In this document: piece after piece, positions 53,179 through 61,016 of the stretch | Numbering within the stretch: the stretch's first letter is position 1 | Layout of the letters: the number at the start of each line of letters is the position of its first letter | NCBI RefSeq assembly: GCF_000482705.1 | Contig: NZ_AXWO01000015.1 | Span: 62,001 to 126,000 of the forward strand | Direction of reading: 5' to 3' | Length of the DNA stretch: 64,000 nt | Source: Glycomyces arizonensis DSM 44726 | Lineage (GTDB): Bacteria > Actinomycetota > Actinomycetes > Mycobacteriales > Micromonosporaceae | Notes under the pieces: model-generated | The model's input: only the letters and a program-made list of their open reading frames with translations | The model's database searches: none | What the model was told of the DNA's origin: nothing | Program-made: the position numbers and the translations under genes

Positions 53179-54201
53179 ATGACCACAACGAATACGAACC
53201 GCGGACACGGCATGGGCGTCGCGGCGCCGGTGGTGGCGCTGATGGTGCTGTCACCGATGCTGGCGGAACTTCCCAGCGGCGCCATGCGGCCCACCGACTT
53301 CCTTTCGCCGATGATCTTCTTCCCCTTCACGATCGCGGTGTACGGCCTGCCGGTGCTGGCGCTGCGCGAGATCGCCGCGCGGCTCGGCCTCGGCGCGACC
53401 GGCCTGTGGGTCCTGGGCATGGTCTACGGCGTCTTCAACGAAGGGCTGTTCTCCGAGACCTTCTACTACCCGCTGGAGAGCCCCCTCCCCGAATTCGCCG
53501 GTTACGGATCGGTGGGCGACCTCCAGGTGCCGTGGATGGTCTACATCCTTCCCTGGCACGGCCTGTTCTCGGTGCTGTTGCCGGTGATGGTGGTCGACCG
53601 GCTGTTCCCGCGCCGCAGCGGAAGGCCGTGGTTCTCCGCCAAGACCGCAGTGGTCCTCGCCGCGGTGACGGCCGCGCTCGGCCTGGCGAGGTTCATCCTG
53701 AACGGCGAGGACGTAGCCGTCCACAGCGGATCAGTATTCGTCTTCCACCTGGCCGTCCTGTGCCTGCTGGCCGTCGGCCTGTCCGTGGCCGCGGTGCGGC
53801 TGCCGCGGACGCCGCGATTGACTCCCGGTCGGGACGGCCGGGCGCGGCTGTGGCGGTCGTTCACGGTCGGAGCCGGGCTCTACCTGGTCGGCTTTCTCGG
53901 CATGGTGCTGCTGGCCGCCGCGGGAGTCCCCTGGTTCCTGCCGGTGGGTTACGGCATCGCGGCCGTGCTCGCCGTCGTGTGGGCCTCGACTCGCATGCGA
54001 GAGGTCAAGCGCGCCACGGTGCTGGCCTTCACCCTCGGCTGCGTCGCCCTGGAGGCCGCGGTGATTCCGCTCTTCGTGCAAGGACTCCTCGGCGGAGACC
54101 CGGAGCCTCTGGTGACGGGGGCGGTGGTCGTCGCCGCCGCGATATTCGCGATGCTCCGCCTGGGAAGCCGCAGCGACCCGTCGGCCCGGACCGCGCTCTA
54201 G
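53179..54201 (+). CDS. Polytopic membrane protein, unknown family
   Basis: A 340-residue integral membrane protein with about nine to ten hydrophobic helices. GMVYGVFNEGLFSETFYYPLE after an early helix pair (VLALREIAARLGLG) faintly recalls the conserved Glu of CPBP intramembrane proteases, but the second motif is not found. It shares a transcript direction with the two-component pair that follows 1 bp after its stop, so it may be the target or co-sensor. Confidence 0.7.
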   Translation: MTTTNTNRGHGMGVAAPVVALMVLSPMLAELPSGAMRPTDFLSPMIFFPFTIAVYGLPVLALREIAARLGLGATGLWVLGMVYGVFNEGLFSETFYYPLESPLPEFAGYGSVGDLQVPWMVYILPWHGLFSVLLPVMVVDRLFPRRSGRPWFSAKTAVVLAAVTAALGLARFILNGEDVAVHSGSVFVFHLAVLCLLAVGLSVAAVRLPRTPRLTPGRDGRARLWRSFTVGAGLYLVGFLGMVLLAAAGVPWFLPVGYGIAAVLAVVWASTRMREVKRATVLAFTLGCVALEAAVIPLFVQGLLGGDPEPLVTGAVVVAAAIFAMLRLGSRSDPSARTAL

Positions 54202-54202
54202 A

Positions 54203-55348
54203 GTGCGGAACATGCAACCGGTTCGGGCAATGGTCGCGCGTCACCCGATGGCGATGGACGCGGGGATCGCGGTCGCGGTCGCCGCGGCGAACGTGCCGCA
54301 GACGGTCGGCGCCGACGTCGCGGCGGCCGGTTGGCTGTGGTTCGCCGCGGCGCATCTGCCGCTGCTGTGGCGGCGGCGGGCACCCACGGCAGCATTGTGG
54401 ACGGTATTGGCCGTCGCCACGGCGATCTGGATCGCAGGGCCCGAGGCCCTCGTCTATCCGGTGGTCGTCGCGTTCGCCGCCGTATACGCGGCCGCCCGGT
54501 ACCGTCCCTGGAGGCTGTGGTGGCCGGGCGCGGCGGTCCTCGAAGGCGCCTTCGCCGCCGCCGCCCTCCAAGGCGAGCTCGGCCGGAACGACCTGGTGGC
54601 GCTCTCCTGCGCACTCGTCGCAGTCGCCTTGTCGGGCGCGGCGGTCCGGTCGCGTCGCGCTCACCGAGCCGACCTGGCCGAACGCGACCGGCAACAGGCT
54701 CGCCTCGCCCTCGCCGCGGAGCGCAACCGGATCGCCGCCGAACTGCACGACATCATCTCCCACAACATGGCGGTGATGGTCGCTCTCGCCGACGGCGCCG
54801 GGCTCACCGCCGCCGACTCGCCGAAGCGCGCCGCCGAGGCGATGGGCACGATCGCCGACACCGGCAGGCAGTGCCTGGACGAGATGCACCGGTTGGTGAC
54901 GGTGCTCCGCGGCGACGAGACCGGCAGTGCGGCGGCGCTGGCGCCCCAGCCCGGTATCGACCAGCTCGACGAGCTGCTGGAGCGGGTGGGCGACACCGGA
55001 TTGCGGGTGCGCCTCGAACGCGGTGGCACTCCGGTCCGGTGCGGCGCCGGACTGAGTCTGACGGTCTACCGGCTCGTGCAGGAGGCGCTGACCAACACGC
55101 TCGCGCACGCCGGGCCCGCGGCCTCGGCCACCGTGCGGCTCGAATACGGCGGCGGGCACATCGACCTGAGGATCACCGACCGCGGCGGCCGGTCGCCGGG
55201 CCCCGTCCCGCACGGGCGGGGCCGCGGGCTCACGGGCATGGCCGAGCGTGCCGCCGCCTACGGGGGCCGCCTCGAAGCCGGACCGCTGCCCGACGGCGGC
55301 TGGGAAGTCCACACCAGACTGAATATCATGGGCAGGAGGTCCACGTGA
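54203..55348 (+). CDS. Sensor histidine kinase (HisKA_3)
   Basis: A 381-residue kinase with four to five N-terminal helices, no large sensor domain, H-box RNRIAAELHDIISHNMAVM and ATPase boxes VQEALTNTLAHAG and GRGLTGMAERA. It overlaps the regulator start by 4 bp (GTGA) and follows the membrane protein stop directly. The GTG at 54203 or the ATG at 54212 may be used. Confidence 0.92.
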   Translation: MRNMQPVRAMVARHPMAMDAGIAVAVAAANVPQTVGADVAAAGWLWFAAAHLPLLWRRRAPTAALWTVLAVATAIWIAGPEALVYPVVVAFAAVYAAARYRPWRLWWPGAAVLEGAFAAAALQGELGRNDLVALSCALVAVALSGAAVRSRRAHRADLAERDRQQARLALAAERNRIAAELHDIISHNMAVMVALADGAGLTAADSPKRAAEAMGTIADTGRQCLDEMHRLVTVLRGDETGSAAALAPQPGIDQLDELLERVGDTGLRVRLERGGTPVRCGAGLSLTVYRLVQEALTNTLAHAGPAASATVRLEYGGGHIDLRITDRGGRSPGPVPHGRGRGLTGMAERAAAYGGRLEAGPLPDGGWEVHTRLNIMGRRST

Positions 55349-56025
55349 CGATCCGAGTCATGCTGGTGGACGACCAGCCGCTGCTGCGCCAGGCATTCCG
55401 AATGATCCTGGAGGCCCGCAGGGATATCAACGTGGTGGCCGAGGCCTCCGACGGCGCCGAGGCGATCGACGTCGCCGGGCGGCACCGCCCCGACGTCGTG
55501 CTCATGGACGTCCGGATGCCGGTCCTCGACGGGATCCGGGCCACCGAGTCGATCGTGGCCGCCGAGCCCGGCATCCGGGTGCTCGTGCTGACCGTGTTCG
55601 ACAACGACGAGAACGTCTACGCCGCGCTGCGGGCCGGGGCCAGCGGCTTCCTGCTGAAGAACGCCCGGCCCACCGAACTCTTCGACGCGATTCACGCCGT
55701 CCACCAGGGCAACGCCGTCGTCGCTCCCAGTCTGACCCGCCGGCTCCTCGACACCTTCACGGCCCACTTGCCCGACCCGGCGACCGGCGTCTCCGAAGAC
55801 CGGCGGCTGCGGGCGATGACCGACCGGGAACGCCAGGTCGCCGTCCAGGTCGCACGCGGATTCACCAACGCCGAGATCGCGGAGCACCTCGACATCGTGC
55901 CGGGCACGGTGAAGATCCACATCGGCAGGATTCTCGCCAAGCTGGGCCTCCGCGACCGGGTCCAACTGGCGATCCTCGCTTACGAGACCGGACTGGTGCA
56001 CCGCGGGCAGACTCACCGCGACTGA
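55345..56025 (+). CDS. LuxR/NarL-family response regulator
   Basis: A 226-residue regulator. The receiver has MLVDDQPLLRQ, the phosphorylated Asp in DVVLMDVRMPVLDG and Lys in FLLKNARP. The HTH is MTDRERQVAVQVARGFTNAEIAEHL. The GTG start is at 55345, with AGGAGG upstream. It forms a classical pair with the kinase gene it overlaps. Confidence 0.93.
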   Translation: MTIRVMLVDDQPLLRQAFRMILEARRDINVVAEASDGAEAIDVAGRHRPDVVLMDVRMPVLDGIRATESIVAAEPGIRVLVLTVFDNDENVYAALRAGASGFLLKNARPTELFDAIHAVHQGNAVVAPSLTRRLLDTFTAHLPDPATGVSEDRRLRAMTDRERQVAVQVARGFTNAEIAEHLDIVPGTVKIHIGRILAKLGLRDRVQLAILAYETGLVHRGQTHRD

Positions 56026-56133
56026 GCCGCGGCAAGGACCGCGGGCACGGGCTGACCTCCAGCGGCGGACATGGAGGCGATCCCTGATCGATCCGCGAAT
56101 GCCGAGCCTCGGGTGGATCGATAGCATGCCTGC

Positions 56134-56937
56134 GTGACAGCTCAGAGAAGACCATCGGATGCGGTCCTTTCCGCGTTCGGCAGTGGGGAGAGGAGACCGG
56201 AGAAGCTCGATGGTGGCCGCGGACTGACGTGGAGAGCCGGGCCCGTGGTGCTGCGTCCGGCCGGTGACGTGGACGAGGCGAATTGGCGAGCTGGTGTACT
56301 TGAGCGTCTCGTGCACACCGAACAGTTCCGGACGCCGCGCCCGATCCGCGCCGCATCAGGCCGATGGGTCGAAGACGGGTGGGAGGCGTGGCAGTGGCTC
56401 CCCGGCGCTGCCGATGAGTCACGCCTCCTGGACGTGGTCAGGGCGGGGACCGCGTTCCATCATGCGATCTCGGCACTGGCTCGTCCGGCGTTCATCGACA
56501 CCGCTGACGACCCCTGGTCTCGCGCGGATCGCATCGCTTGGGAAGAGGCGCCACTGCCCTCCGACGCGATGCTCGGACGCCTCGCGGCAGCGTTCCGACC
56601 GGTGGATTCGCCATCGCAGCTCATCCATGGCGACCTGCTCGGCAATGTCCTTTTCGCCGAAGGCGAGCCGCCGGCGATCATCGATTGGGCACCGTACTGG
56701 CGGCCGACCGGTCTCGGCTCCGCAATCGCTGCAGTCGATGCCGTGTGCTGGCACGGCGCCCCGATCGAGCTGCTGTCCGCGATAGGGCGAAACATCGAGG
56801 AATGGGACCAGCTGCTGTTGCGCGCCTTGACCTTCCGCATGGTCACGCTCCACCTCTGCAACGCGTGGGACGCGTCGCTGGTGGATCGTCACGCTCCGGT
56901 CGTGGACGCGGTCCTCCTACTCGTTCAGCAAAGTTGA
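56134..56937 (+). CDS. APH/kinase-like fold protein (TIGR02569-like)
   Basis: A 267-residue phosphotransferase-fold protein: RPLTWRAGPVVLRPAGDVDEANW contains the nucleotide-site Lys/Arg region, and SQLIHGDLLGNVLFAEGEPPAIIDWAPYWRP the catalytic HGDLLGNV and Mg-binding IDW. That is the APH (aminoglycoside phosphotransferase) pattern, but the family (TIGR02569) has no known substrate. The gene starts with GTG at 56134. A TAGCAT hexamer 7 bp upstream points to a leaderless mRNA. Confidence 0.8.
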   Translation: MTAQRRPSDAVLSAFGSGERRPEKLDGGRGLTWRAGPVVLRPAGDVDEANWRAGVLERLVHTEQFRTPRPIRAASGRWVEDGWEAWQWLPGAADESRLLDVVRAGTAFHHAISALARPAFIDTADDPWSRADRIAWEEAPLPSDAMLGRLAAAFRPVDSPSQLIHGDLLGNVLFAEGEPPAIIDWAPYWRPTGLGSAIAAVDAVCWHGAPIELLSAIGRNIEEWDQLLLRALTFRMVTLHLCNAWDASLVDRHAPVVDAVLLLVQQS

Positions 56938-57056
56938 CGCCTGCCCACCGCGATCGCTTGGAGGGCAGGGGGTTCAGCACGCGGGCGGGTTGAGAGTGCG
57001 ACGAAGCTCCTGGTGGAACGCCGAATGCCACTGCTGCCTGATCAACCGCCGATAGC

Positions 57057-57230
57057 TCCGGTTGCTGTTCTCGCCTGCCGCTGACCACCTCGGCCCCGGG
57101 CCGAGGTGCACGACTCGTCCGCAGCCACCGCAAGACCATCGGTTCCAGGTGGCGGCCTCGCGATTCCGGTGTCCACGCCCTGCTCACGCTCGCCTACCTG
57201 CGCAAAGGCGAACGGCTCCGCGACTTCGCG
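57057..57230 (+). pseudogene. N-terminal relic of an IS5-family transposase
   Basis: One frame reads LLFSPAADHLG; the next continues LVRSHRKTIGSRWRP, DSGVHALLTLAYLRKGERLRDFAA. This is the start of IS5-group DDE transposases (xxxHRKxIGSRWRKL, LVxLAYLRKGExxxxLAxxFG). The frame changes and the sequence is then lost. Confidence 0.55.
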
Positions 57231-57294
57231 GCCCCCCGCAGGGCCGAACCTCCCCCGATCCCGCGTCTGCTGGCCGAGCATGGCTGTGCATTCG

Positions 57295-57315
57295 ACTCTA
57301 TCGTAAGGGTAGATT
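57295..57315. promoter_or_regulatory. MerR-type operator 1
   Basis: The 21-bp site ACTCTATCGTAAGGGTAGAT(T) matches a second site at 58022 at sixteen of 21 positions, and the two flank the MerR gene. The terminal TAGATT could be a -10 element, as usual in MerR-controlled promoters. Confidence 0.5.
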
Positions 57316-57335
57316 CGGCGCATCGTGACGGAGTA

Positions 57336-57542
57336 ATGAACGGCATGGCGGAACCGATGCAGACGGTCGAGGGGAGCCTGTGGCGGCTGCGAGTGCGCGG
57401 CTCGCTCGTACCGGCGGCGTGCGCCGATGCGCTCGGAGCGGCCGCGTCGGTGTCCGATGGGGCCGGATCGCTGGGCAACGGAGCGGCAATGCGCGTGTGG
57501 ACGGTCGCCGGCCACCTGGCAGACCCCGGGAGGCGCCGGTAA
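57336..57542 (+). CDS. Short ORF behind the MerR-type operator (uncertain)
   Basis: A 68-residue frame (MNGMAEPMQTVEGSLWRLRV onward) starts 21 bp beyond the MerR-type operator and has GGAG in place. The C-terminal part looks poor. It could be the beginning of a lost MerR target gene. Coding is uncertain. Confidence 0.25.
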   Translation: MNGMAEPMQTVEGSLWRLRVRGSLVPAACADALGAAASVSDGAGSLGNGAAMRVWTVAGHLADPGRRR

Positions 57543-57572
57543 CGTGGCAGGGCGTGACGATCGAGCAAGGGA

Positions 57573-58007
57573 GTGGCGATGCGCGGCGATGACCTGATGC
57601 AGATCGGCGAGGCCGCCGAGCGGACGTGTCTGAGCTTGCGCACCATCCGCTACTACGAGGAGGTCGGCCTGGTCGTCCCCTCCGAGCGCAGCCCGGGCGG
57701 CTTCCGGCTCTACACCGAGGCGGACGTGCGCCGGCTGTGGTTCATCCGCCGGCTCAAGCCCCTGGACCTGTCACTCGACCAGATCCGCGACCTGCTCACC
57801 GCTCTGGACCGCATTGCCTCCGGTGCGGTGGACGAGGCCGAGGCCGCCGCCTTGCGCTCCACACTCGCCTCGTTCCAGTCCCTGGCCCGCGCCCGCGCTG
57901 AGGCGCTGCGCGATCAACTGGCCGGTACCGAGGAGTTCGCCGCCGATCTGGCCGATCGGATCGCCGCGCTGCCGCAGAGCACTGAAGCCGCCACGCCGCG
58001 AGCGTGA
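57573..58007 (+). CDS. MerR-family transcriptional regulator
   Basis: A 144-residue regulator. The N-terminal MerR HTH is LMQIGEAAERTCLSLRTIRYYEEVGLVVPSERSPGGFRLYTEADVRRL, followed by a dimerisation coiled coil (LDRIASGAVDEAEAAALRSTL onward). There is no C-terminal metal-binding Cys. It starts at GTG 57573 or ATG 57579. Two matching 21-bp sites flank it, so it likely controls the genes right of it and perhaps itself. Confidence 0.88.
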   Translation: MAMRGDDLMQIGEAAERTCLSLRTIRYYEEVGLVVPSERSPGGFRLYTEADVRRLWFIRRLKPLDLSLDQIRDLLTALDRIASGAVDEAEAAALRSTLASFQSLARARAEALRDQLAGTEEFAADLADRIAALPQSTEAATPRA

Positions 58008-58021
58008 CCGCCGCATCCAGT

Positions 58022-58042
58022 ACTCTACCGTTGCGTTAGATT
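58022..58042. promoter_or_regulatory. MerR-type operator 2
   Basis: The second 21-bp MerR-type site, 34 bp before the start of the next gene. Its last six bases (TTAGAT or TAGATT) sit where the -10 would be. Confidence 0.5.
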
Positions 58043-58075
58043 TGAACTCGCAGTCGATCGCCGGAGAGGAGGCGC

Positions 58076-58360
58076 ATGTCGGAAGAGCCGGCAGTGGTGC
58101 GGGAGCCCCCGCGCGGACGCACCTTCGCGGTCATCTCCCATCCGGGCGCGGTCAAGCCGACCATCCCCGAGGCCTCGGCGCTGCACGCGCAGGCCATCGG
58201 CGAGGCCGGCGCTGCCGCCCGAGCCGAACTCATCGACGCGGCCGTCACCGCCGACGCCCGCAACGAGGTCCTGATGGTCCTGCGCGACCTGCCCGACGAC
58301 GTATTCGCGAGCCCGCGCGTTCTGTGGACCGAACTGCCAGACATGCCCGTCAGCGCTTGA
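58076..58360 (+). CDS. DUF2795-like small protein
   Basis: A 94-residue protein: after a Pro/Arg-rich start, TIPEASALHAQAIGEAGAAARAELIDAAVTADARNEVLMVLRDLPDDVF. The end of this helical domain (VLMVLRDLPDDVFASP) matches DUF2795, small helical proteins of unknown role. GAGAGGAGG is a very strong ribosome site. It lies behind a MerR-type operator and runs into the spermidine-synthase-like gene. Confidence 0.6.
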   Translation: MSEEPAVVREPPRGRTFAVISHPGAVKPTIPEASALHAQAIGEAGAAARAELIDAAVTADARNEVLMVLRDLPDDVFASPRVLWTELPDMPVSA

Positions 58361-58381
58361 GCGCACTATCGAGGAGCCGAC

Positions 58382-59104
58382 ATTCGCGCACGATTTGAAG
58401 AACTCGACTACCAGCCCACCTCGTTGGGCGAGGTGAGTCTGCGCCGCCGCCACGACCCGGTCGCGGGCGCCGAGGTCTACGAGGTCAAACTCGGCGATGA
58501 GTACCTCATGTCGAGCCTGTTCACCGCCGCCGAGGTGGAGCTGGCGCGCCTGGGGCTGGCCTCGGCGCCTGGAGACGCGCTGCGCGTCCTGGTCGGTGGC
58601 CTGGGGTTGGGCTACACCGCCCGCGCCGCCCTGGCCGACCCCCGCGTCGCCGAGCTGACCGTCGTCGAAGCCCTCGCGCCGGTCATCGAATGGCACCGGC
58701 GCGGTCTGGTCCCGCACGCGGCCGAGCTCACCGGCGATGAGCGGACCAGGCTGGTACACGGCGACTTCTTCGCCCTGGCCTTGAGCCCACTGGGAGCCGA
58801 CTCGCCGGGTCGGCGCTACGACGCGATCCTGCTCGACATCGACCACTCACCGCGCCACGTGCTCAACTCGGCGCACGCCGCCTTCTACACCCCCGCCGGG
58901 CTCGGAAGGCTCGCCGCGCACCTGCGCCCGGCCGGTGTATTCGCCATGTGGTCCAACGACCCGCCCGACGACGACTTCCTCGACCTGCTTCACGACGTCT
59001 TCGCCGAAGCCGAGGCGCACACCGTCACCTTCCCGAACCCGCTCCAGGGCAAGGACGCGGCCAACACCGTCTACATCGCGCGCCTGGCGGCCGGTCTTCG
59101 CTGA
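58382..59104 (+). CDS. Spermidine-synthase-like methyltransferase-fold protein (likely ATT start)
   Basis: A 240-residue Rossmann-fold protein: the core motif is VLVGGLGLGYTARAAL followed by VVEALAPVIEWHRRGL and a YDAILLDIDHSPRHV stretch. These are spermidine-synthase-like (SpeE-type) motifs. Homologues begin like xxRFEELDYxPTxxGxxSLRRR, and here that stretch is read only from an ATT at 58382, with GAGGAG five bases upstream. No ATG or GTG exists in the region after the previous stop. A TTG at 58424 would remove the conserved start. So ATT is probably used, or is a mutated ATG. Confidence 0.7.
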   Translation: MRARFEELDYQPTSLGEVSLRRRHDPVAGAEVYEVKLGDEYLMSSLFTAAEVELARLGLASAPGDALRVLVGGLGLGYTARAALADPRVAELTVVEALAPVIEWHRRGLVPHAAELTGDERTRLVHGDFFALALSPLGADSPGRRYDAILLDIDHSPRHVLNSAHAAFYTPAGLGRLAAHLRPAGVFAMWSNDPPDDDFLDLLHDVFAEAEAHTVTFPNPLQGKDAANTVYIARLAAGLR

Positions 59105-59135
59105 AGTACCTCGGGGCGGTGCACCGCGAGCCGGG

Positions 59136-59321
59136 TCAGTGTGCGGTGGTGAGCTTGCCCGAGAGTTCCCGGTGGAGTTCGGCGCTGGGGCGGTTGAGGC
59201 CGACGAGCTCGACGGTCTTGCCGCGCTTGGCGTACTTCTCGACCGCCGCGTCGAGTCCGGCCACGGCCGAGGCGTCCCAGATGTGGGCGTCGGTCAAGTC
59301 GATGACGACACGAGGGGGTCG
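59136..59321 (-). pseudogene. STAS-domain tail of a SulP-type transporter
   Basis: The leftward frame RVVIDLTDAHIWDASAVAGLDAA, then VELVGLNRPSAELHREL, is the STAS end of SulP-family anion transporters (VVIDLxxxxIxDxSAVxAL). The membrane part is missing: just upstream the sequence is an unrelated gene on the other strand. About 60 codons are left. Confidence 0.6.
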
Positions 59322-59324
59322 ACC

Positions 59325-59792
59325 ATCAGTTCCGAGACCGATCGCCTGGTCGCGTTCAGCGGCCAGCTGCGTGCCGTTCACCGGCGGCTTCGCCGGGCGC
59401 TGGAGCTCGCGCGGCAGTCGATCGACGGCGAGGTCGACCTCCCGGCGGGGTTGGATTTGCCGGTGTTCTGCCGCGGGTTCTGCTCCGCGCTCAGCGACCA
59501 CCACCGCAGCGAGGACACAGGGCTGTTCCCCGAGCTCCTCGCGGCGCGTCCGGACCTGAGGCCGGTCGTCGACAATTTGATGCGCGACCACAACATGCTC
59601 GAACACCTGCTCGGCGAGTTCTCGGCCGCGCTGTCGTCGGAGGCGGAGCCCGAGGCGCTGCACCGGCATCTCGACGGCATCGGCGCGATCATGGAGTCGC
59701 ACTTCGGCTATGAGGAGCATCAGCTCATCAGTGTGCTGGATGCCGCCGCGCTCCACGGTGACCCGCGCACGCTCCTGGGCGATCTCGCCTGA
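59325..59792 (+). CDS. Hemerythrin-like (HHE) domain protein, start lost or ATC
   Basis: A 155-residue four-helix protein with the iron-binding pattern: VHRRLRRAL, DHHRSEDTGLFPEL, MRDHNMLEHLL and ESHFGYEEHQL. It could bind a di-iron site and respond to O2 or NO. The open frame continues upstream into the gene fragment without a sensible start. The first plausible codon is ATC at 59325 with GAGGGGG upstream. Homologues start nearby (SSETDRLVAFSGQLRAVH). The border with the SulP fragment falls here, which suggests a deletion that removed the true start. Confidence 0.6.
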   Translation: MSSETDRLVAFSGQLRAVHRRLRRALELARQSIDGEVDLPAGLDLPVFCRGFCSALSDHHRSEDTGLFPELLAARPDLRPVVDNLMRDHNMLEHLLGEFSAALSSEAEPEALHRHLDGIGAIMESHFGYEEHQLISVLDAAALHGDPRTLLGDLA

Positions 59793-60161
59793 CCCTCGAC
59801 GTGATCGGCCGAGACCGATGGCGAACCCGGTTCCATCCGACGCCACGGCACCGCGGCCGCTCGGATCCCATCACTGACGGCTACCGCCAAAAGTGCGGCA
59901 GAGCCAAGATCCTTACAGTCCCCGGCCGTATGCCGGCCGTGGGGGCGTTGCCGCGCCGCCGACGCGACATCGCGCTGAGCTGGGTAAAGCCGGCGTTGCT
60001 GCGCTGGTACGGGCGGCCGCGCCGCGAGTCAGGATCATCGACATCCGAGATCCGCAGAATCCTGTCGAATGGTGGCCGGGGGAGCAGGCGGCGTCCTTAC
60101 CGGTCGAAGGACGAGTTCCCGGCTCGCCGCCCAAGAGCCGCCTGCCGGATACTCGGCGGGC
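59793..60161. other. 369-bp region without recognisable gene
   Basis: A short frame of 109 codons on the forward strand (59893-60219) ends in the next gene; it resembles nothing. No promoter or hairpin of note. Confidence 0.35.
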
Positions 60162-60845
60162 TCAGTGGGCGCCGTCCCCGTCGTGCGGCCTCTCGGGGCG
60201 GATGACCACGCAGCAGTGACCCGGGGCCGGTGCGAGTTCGACTCGGTCGGGGCCCGCGTCGCGTGCGGCGAGCACGCCGCGCAGGAACGCCCGGTTCATG
60301 CCGCAGACCAGTTCGGTCTCCCGTTGGGCGACCCGGTGGAACGGGCAGTTGTGCAGCTCGATGTCGTCGCATTCGGTGACGTGGGGTTCATAGCCGCAGT
60401 TCGTGAGGGTCGCCAGGAGGTCGGTGTTCGTTTCGTCGATCGTGCGCCCCCGTTGTTCGGCGGCGTCGGCCAGGGCGCTTCGCATCGCCGCGGCGTCTGC
60501 GGCCGTGACGGCGTCGAGGAGGATCTCGGCGAACAGGCCGTAGTCGCGTGGCGGGATCGTGACCGACACCTCGTCTCGCGCCGGAGCGTATTGCTTGGCG
60601 GGTCGCCCGGCTCCCGGCCCGCCCCGCCCTTCCGGGCGGGCGTAGCCGGTCGTGAGCAGGCCCGCGTCGGCGAGCCGGTCAAGGTGGTACGCCGCCAACG
60701 TGCGGCTGATATTCGCCGCTTCGGCCACCTGGTCCCGCCGCACCGGCACGCGGTGTGCCGCGACGTAGTCGTAGACCCGGCGCCGGACCGGGTTCGACAA
60801 CGCATCGAGGTCGCACGTTCCCTCGGGGGGCGAAGCCTCGTCCAT
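60162..60845 (-). CDS. Winged-helix regulator with Cys cluster (SufR-like Fe-S sensor candidate)
   Basis: A 227-residue protein. The N-terminal winged HTH is DALSNPVRRRVYDYVAAHRVPVRRDQVAEAANISRTLAAYHL. The C-terminal Cys set is Cys150, Cys159, Cys167 (HNCPFH), Cys181 (LVCGMN), Cys211 and Cys212 (GHCCVV). This NCPFH ... LVCGMN ... HCC pattern is that of SufR-like regulators, where four of these ligate a 4Fe-4S cluster. I start at ATG 60845; a GTG at 60863 would add six residues. It diverges from folE, so it may repress or activate it through the Fe-S state. Confidence 0.75.
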   Translation of the reverse strand: MDEASPPEGTCDLDALSNPVRRRVYDYVAAHRVPVRRDQVAEAANISRTLAAYHLDRLADAGLLTTGYARPEGRGGPGAGRPAKQYAPARDEVSVTIPPRDYGLFAEILLDAVTAADAAAMRSALADAAEQRGRTIDETNTDLLATLTNCGYEPHVTECDDIELHNCPFHRVAQRETELVCGMNRAFLRGVLAARDAGPDRVELAPAPGHCCVVIRPERPHDGDGAH

Positions 60846-60872
60846 ACGGCGGAACTCTACCACTAACGAGGC

Positions 60873-60926
60873 TTGACAAATAGCCGTCGACTGCCCACAC
60901 TAAAAACAACCTACATTAGTTTTAGA
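60873..60926. promoter_or_regulatory. Divergent promoter and inverted repeat of the folE operon
   Basis: TTGACA at 60873 is a -35 candidate for the rightward operon. CTAAAAAC (about 60899) and GTTTTAG (about 60919) form an inverted repeat around it, with a short AT-rich stretch, in the 93 bp between the SufR-like start and the leader ORF. Operator of the SufR-like regulator is the likely role. Confidence 0.5.
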
Positions 60927-60938
60927 AAGAGGGATGTC

Positions 60939-61016
60939 ATGTCGACGACCTCAGCTCGCGCCGCATCGGGCGGCGCAGCGGCTCGAAGCCTCAGCGATCC
61001 GGTCGCCGTCCGATGA
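60939..61016 (+). CDS. 25-residue leader ORF coupled to folE
   Basis: ATG 60939, with AGAGGG upstream, opens MSTTSARAASGGAAARSLSD and ends at TGA 61014, overlapping the folE ATG (ATGA). The folE start itself has no ribosome site. The short ORF may therefore exist to deliver ribosomes to folE. The peptide resembles nothing. Confidence 0.5.
   Translation: MSTTSARAASGGAAARSLSDPVAVR

Larger units (their letters stand above)
56938..57572. other. Intergenic region with transposase relic and small ORF
   Basis: The region contains an IS5-type transposase relic (about 57057-57230), a MerR-type site, and the short ORF below. The rest has no features. Confidence 0.4.

Noticed and set aside
53179-54201. 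CPBP intramembrane protease
   Set aside because: Only a weak NEG motif after an early helix was found; the EExxxR and the second His motifs are missing.
59893-60219. Forward gene of 109 codons
   Set aside because: No ribosome site, no family resemblance, overlaps the end of the SufR-like gene on the other strand.
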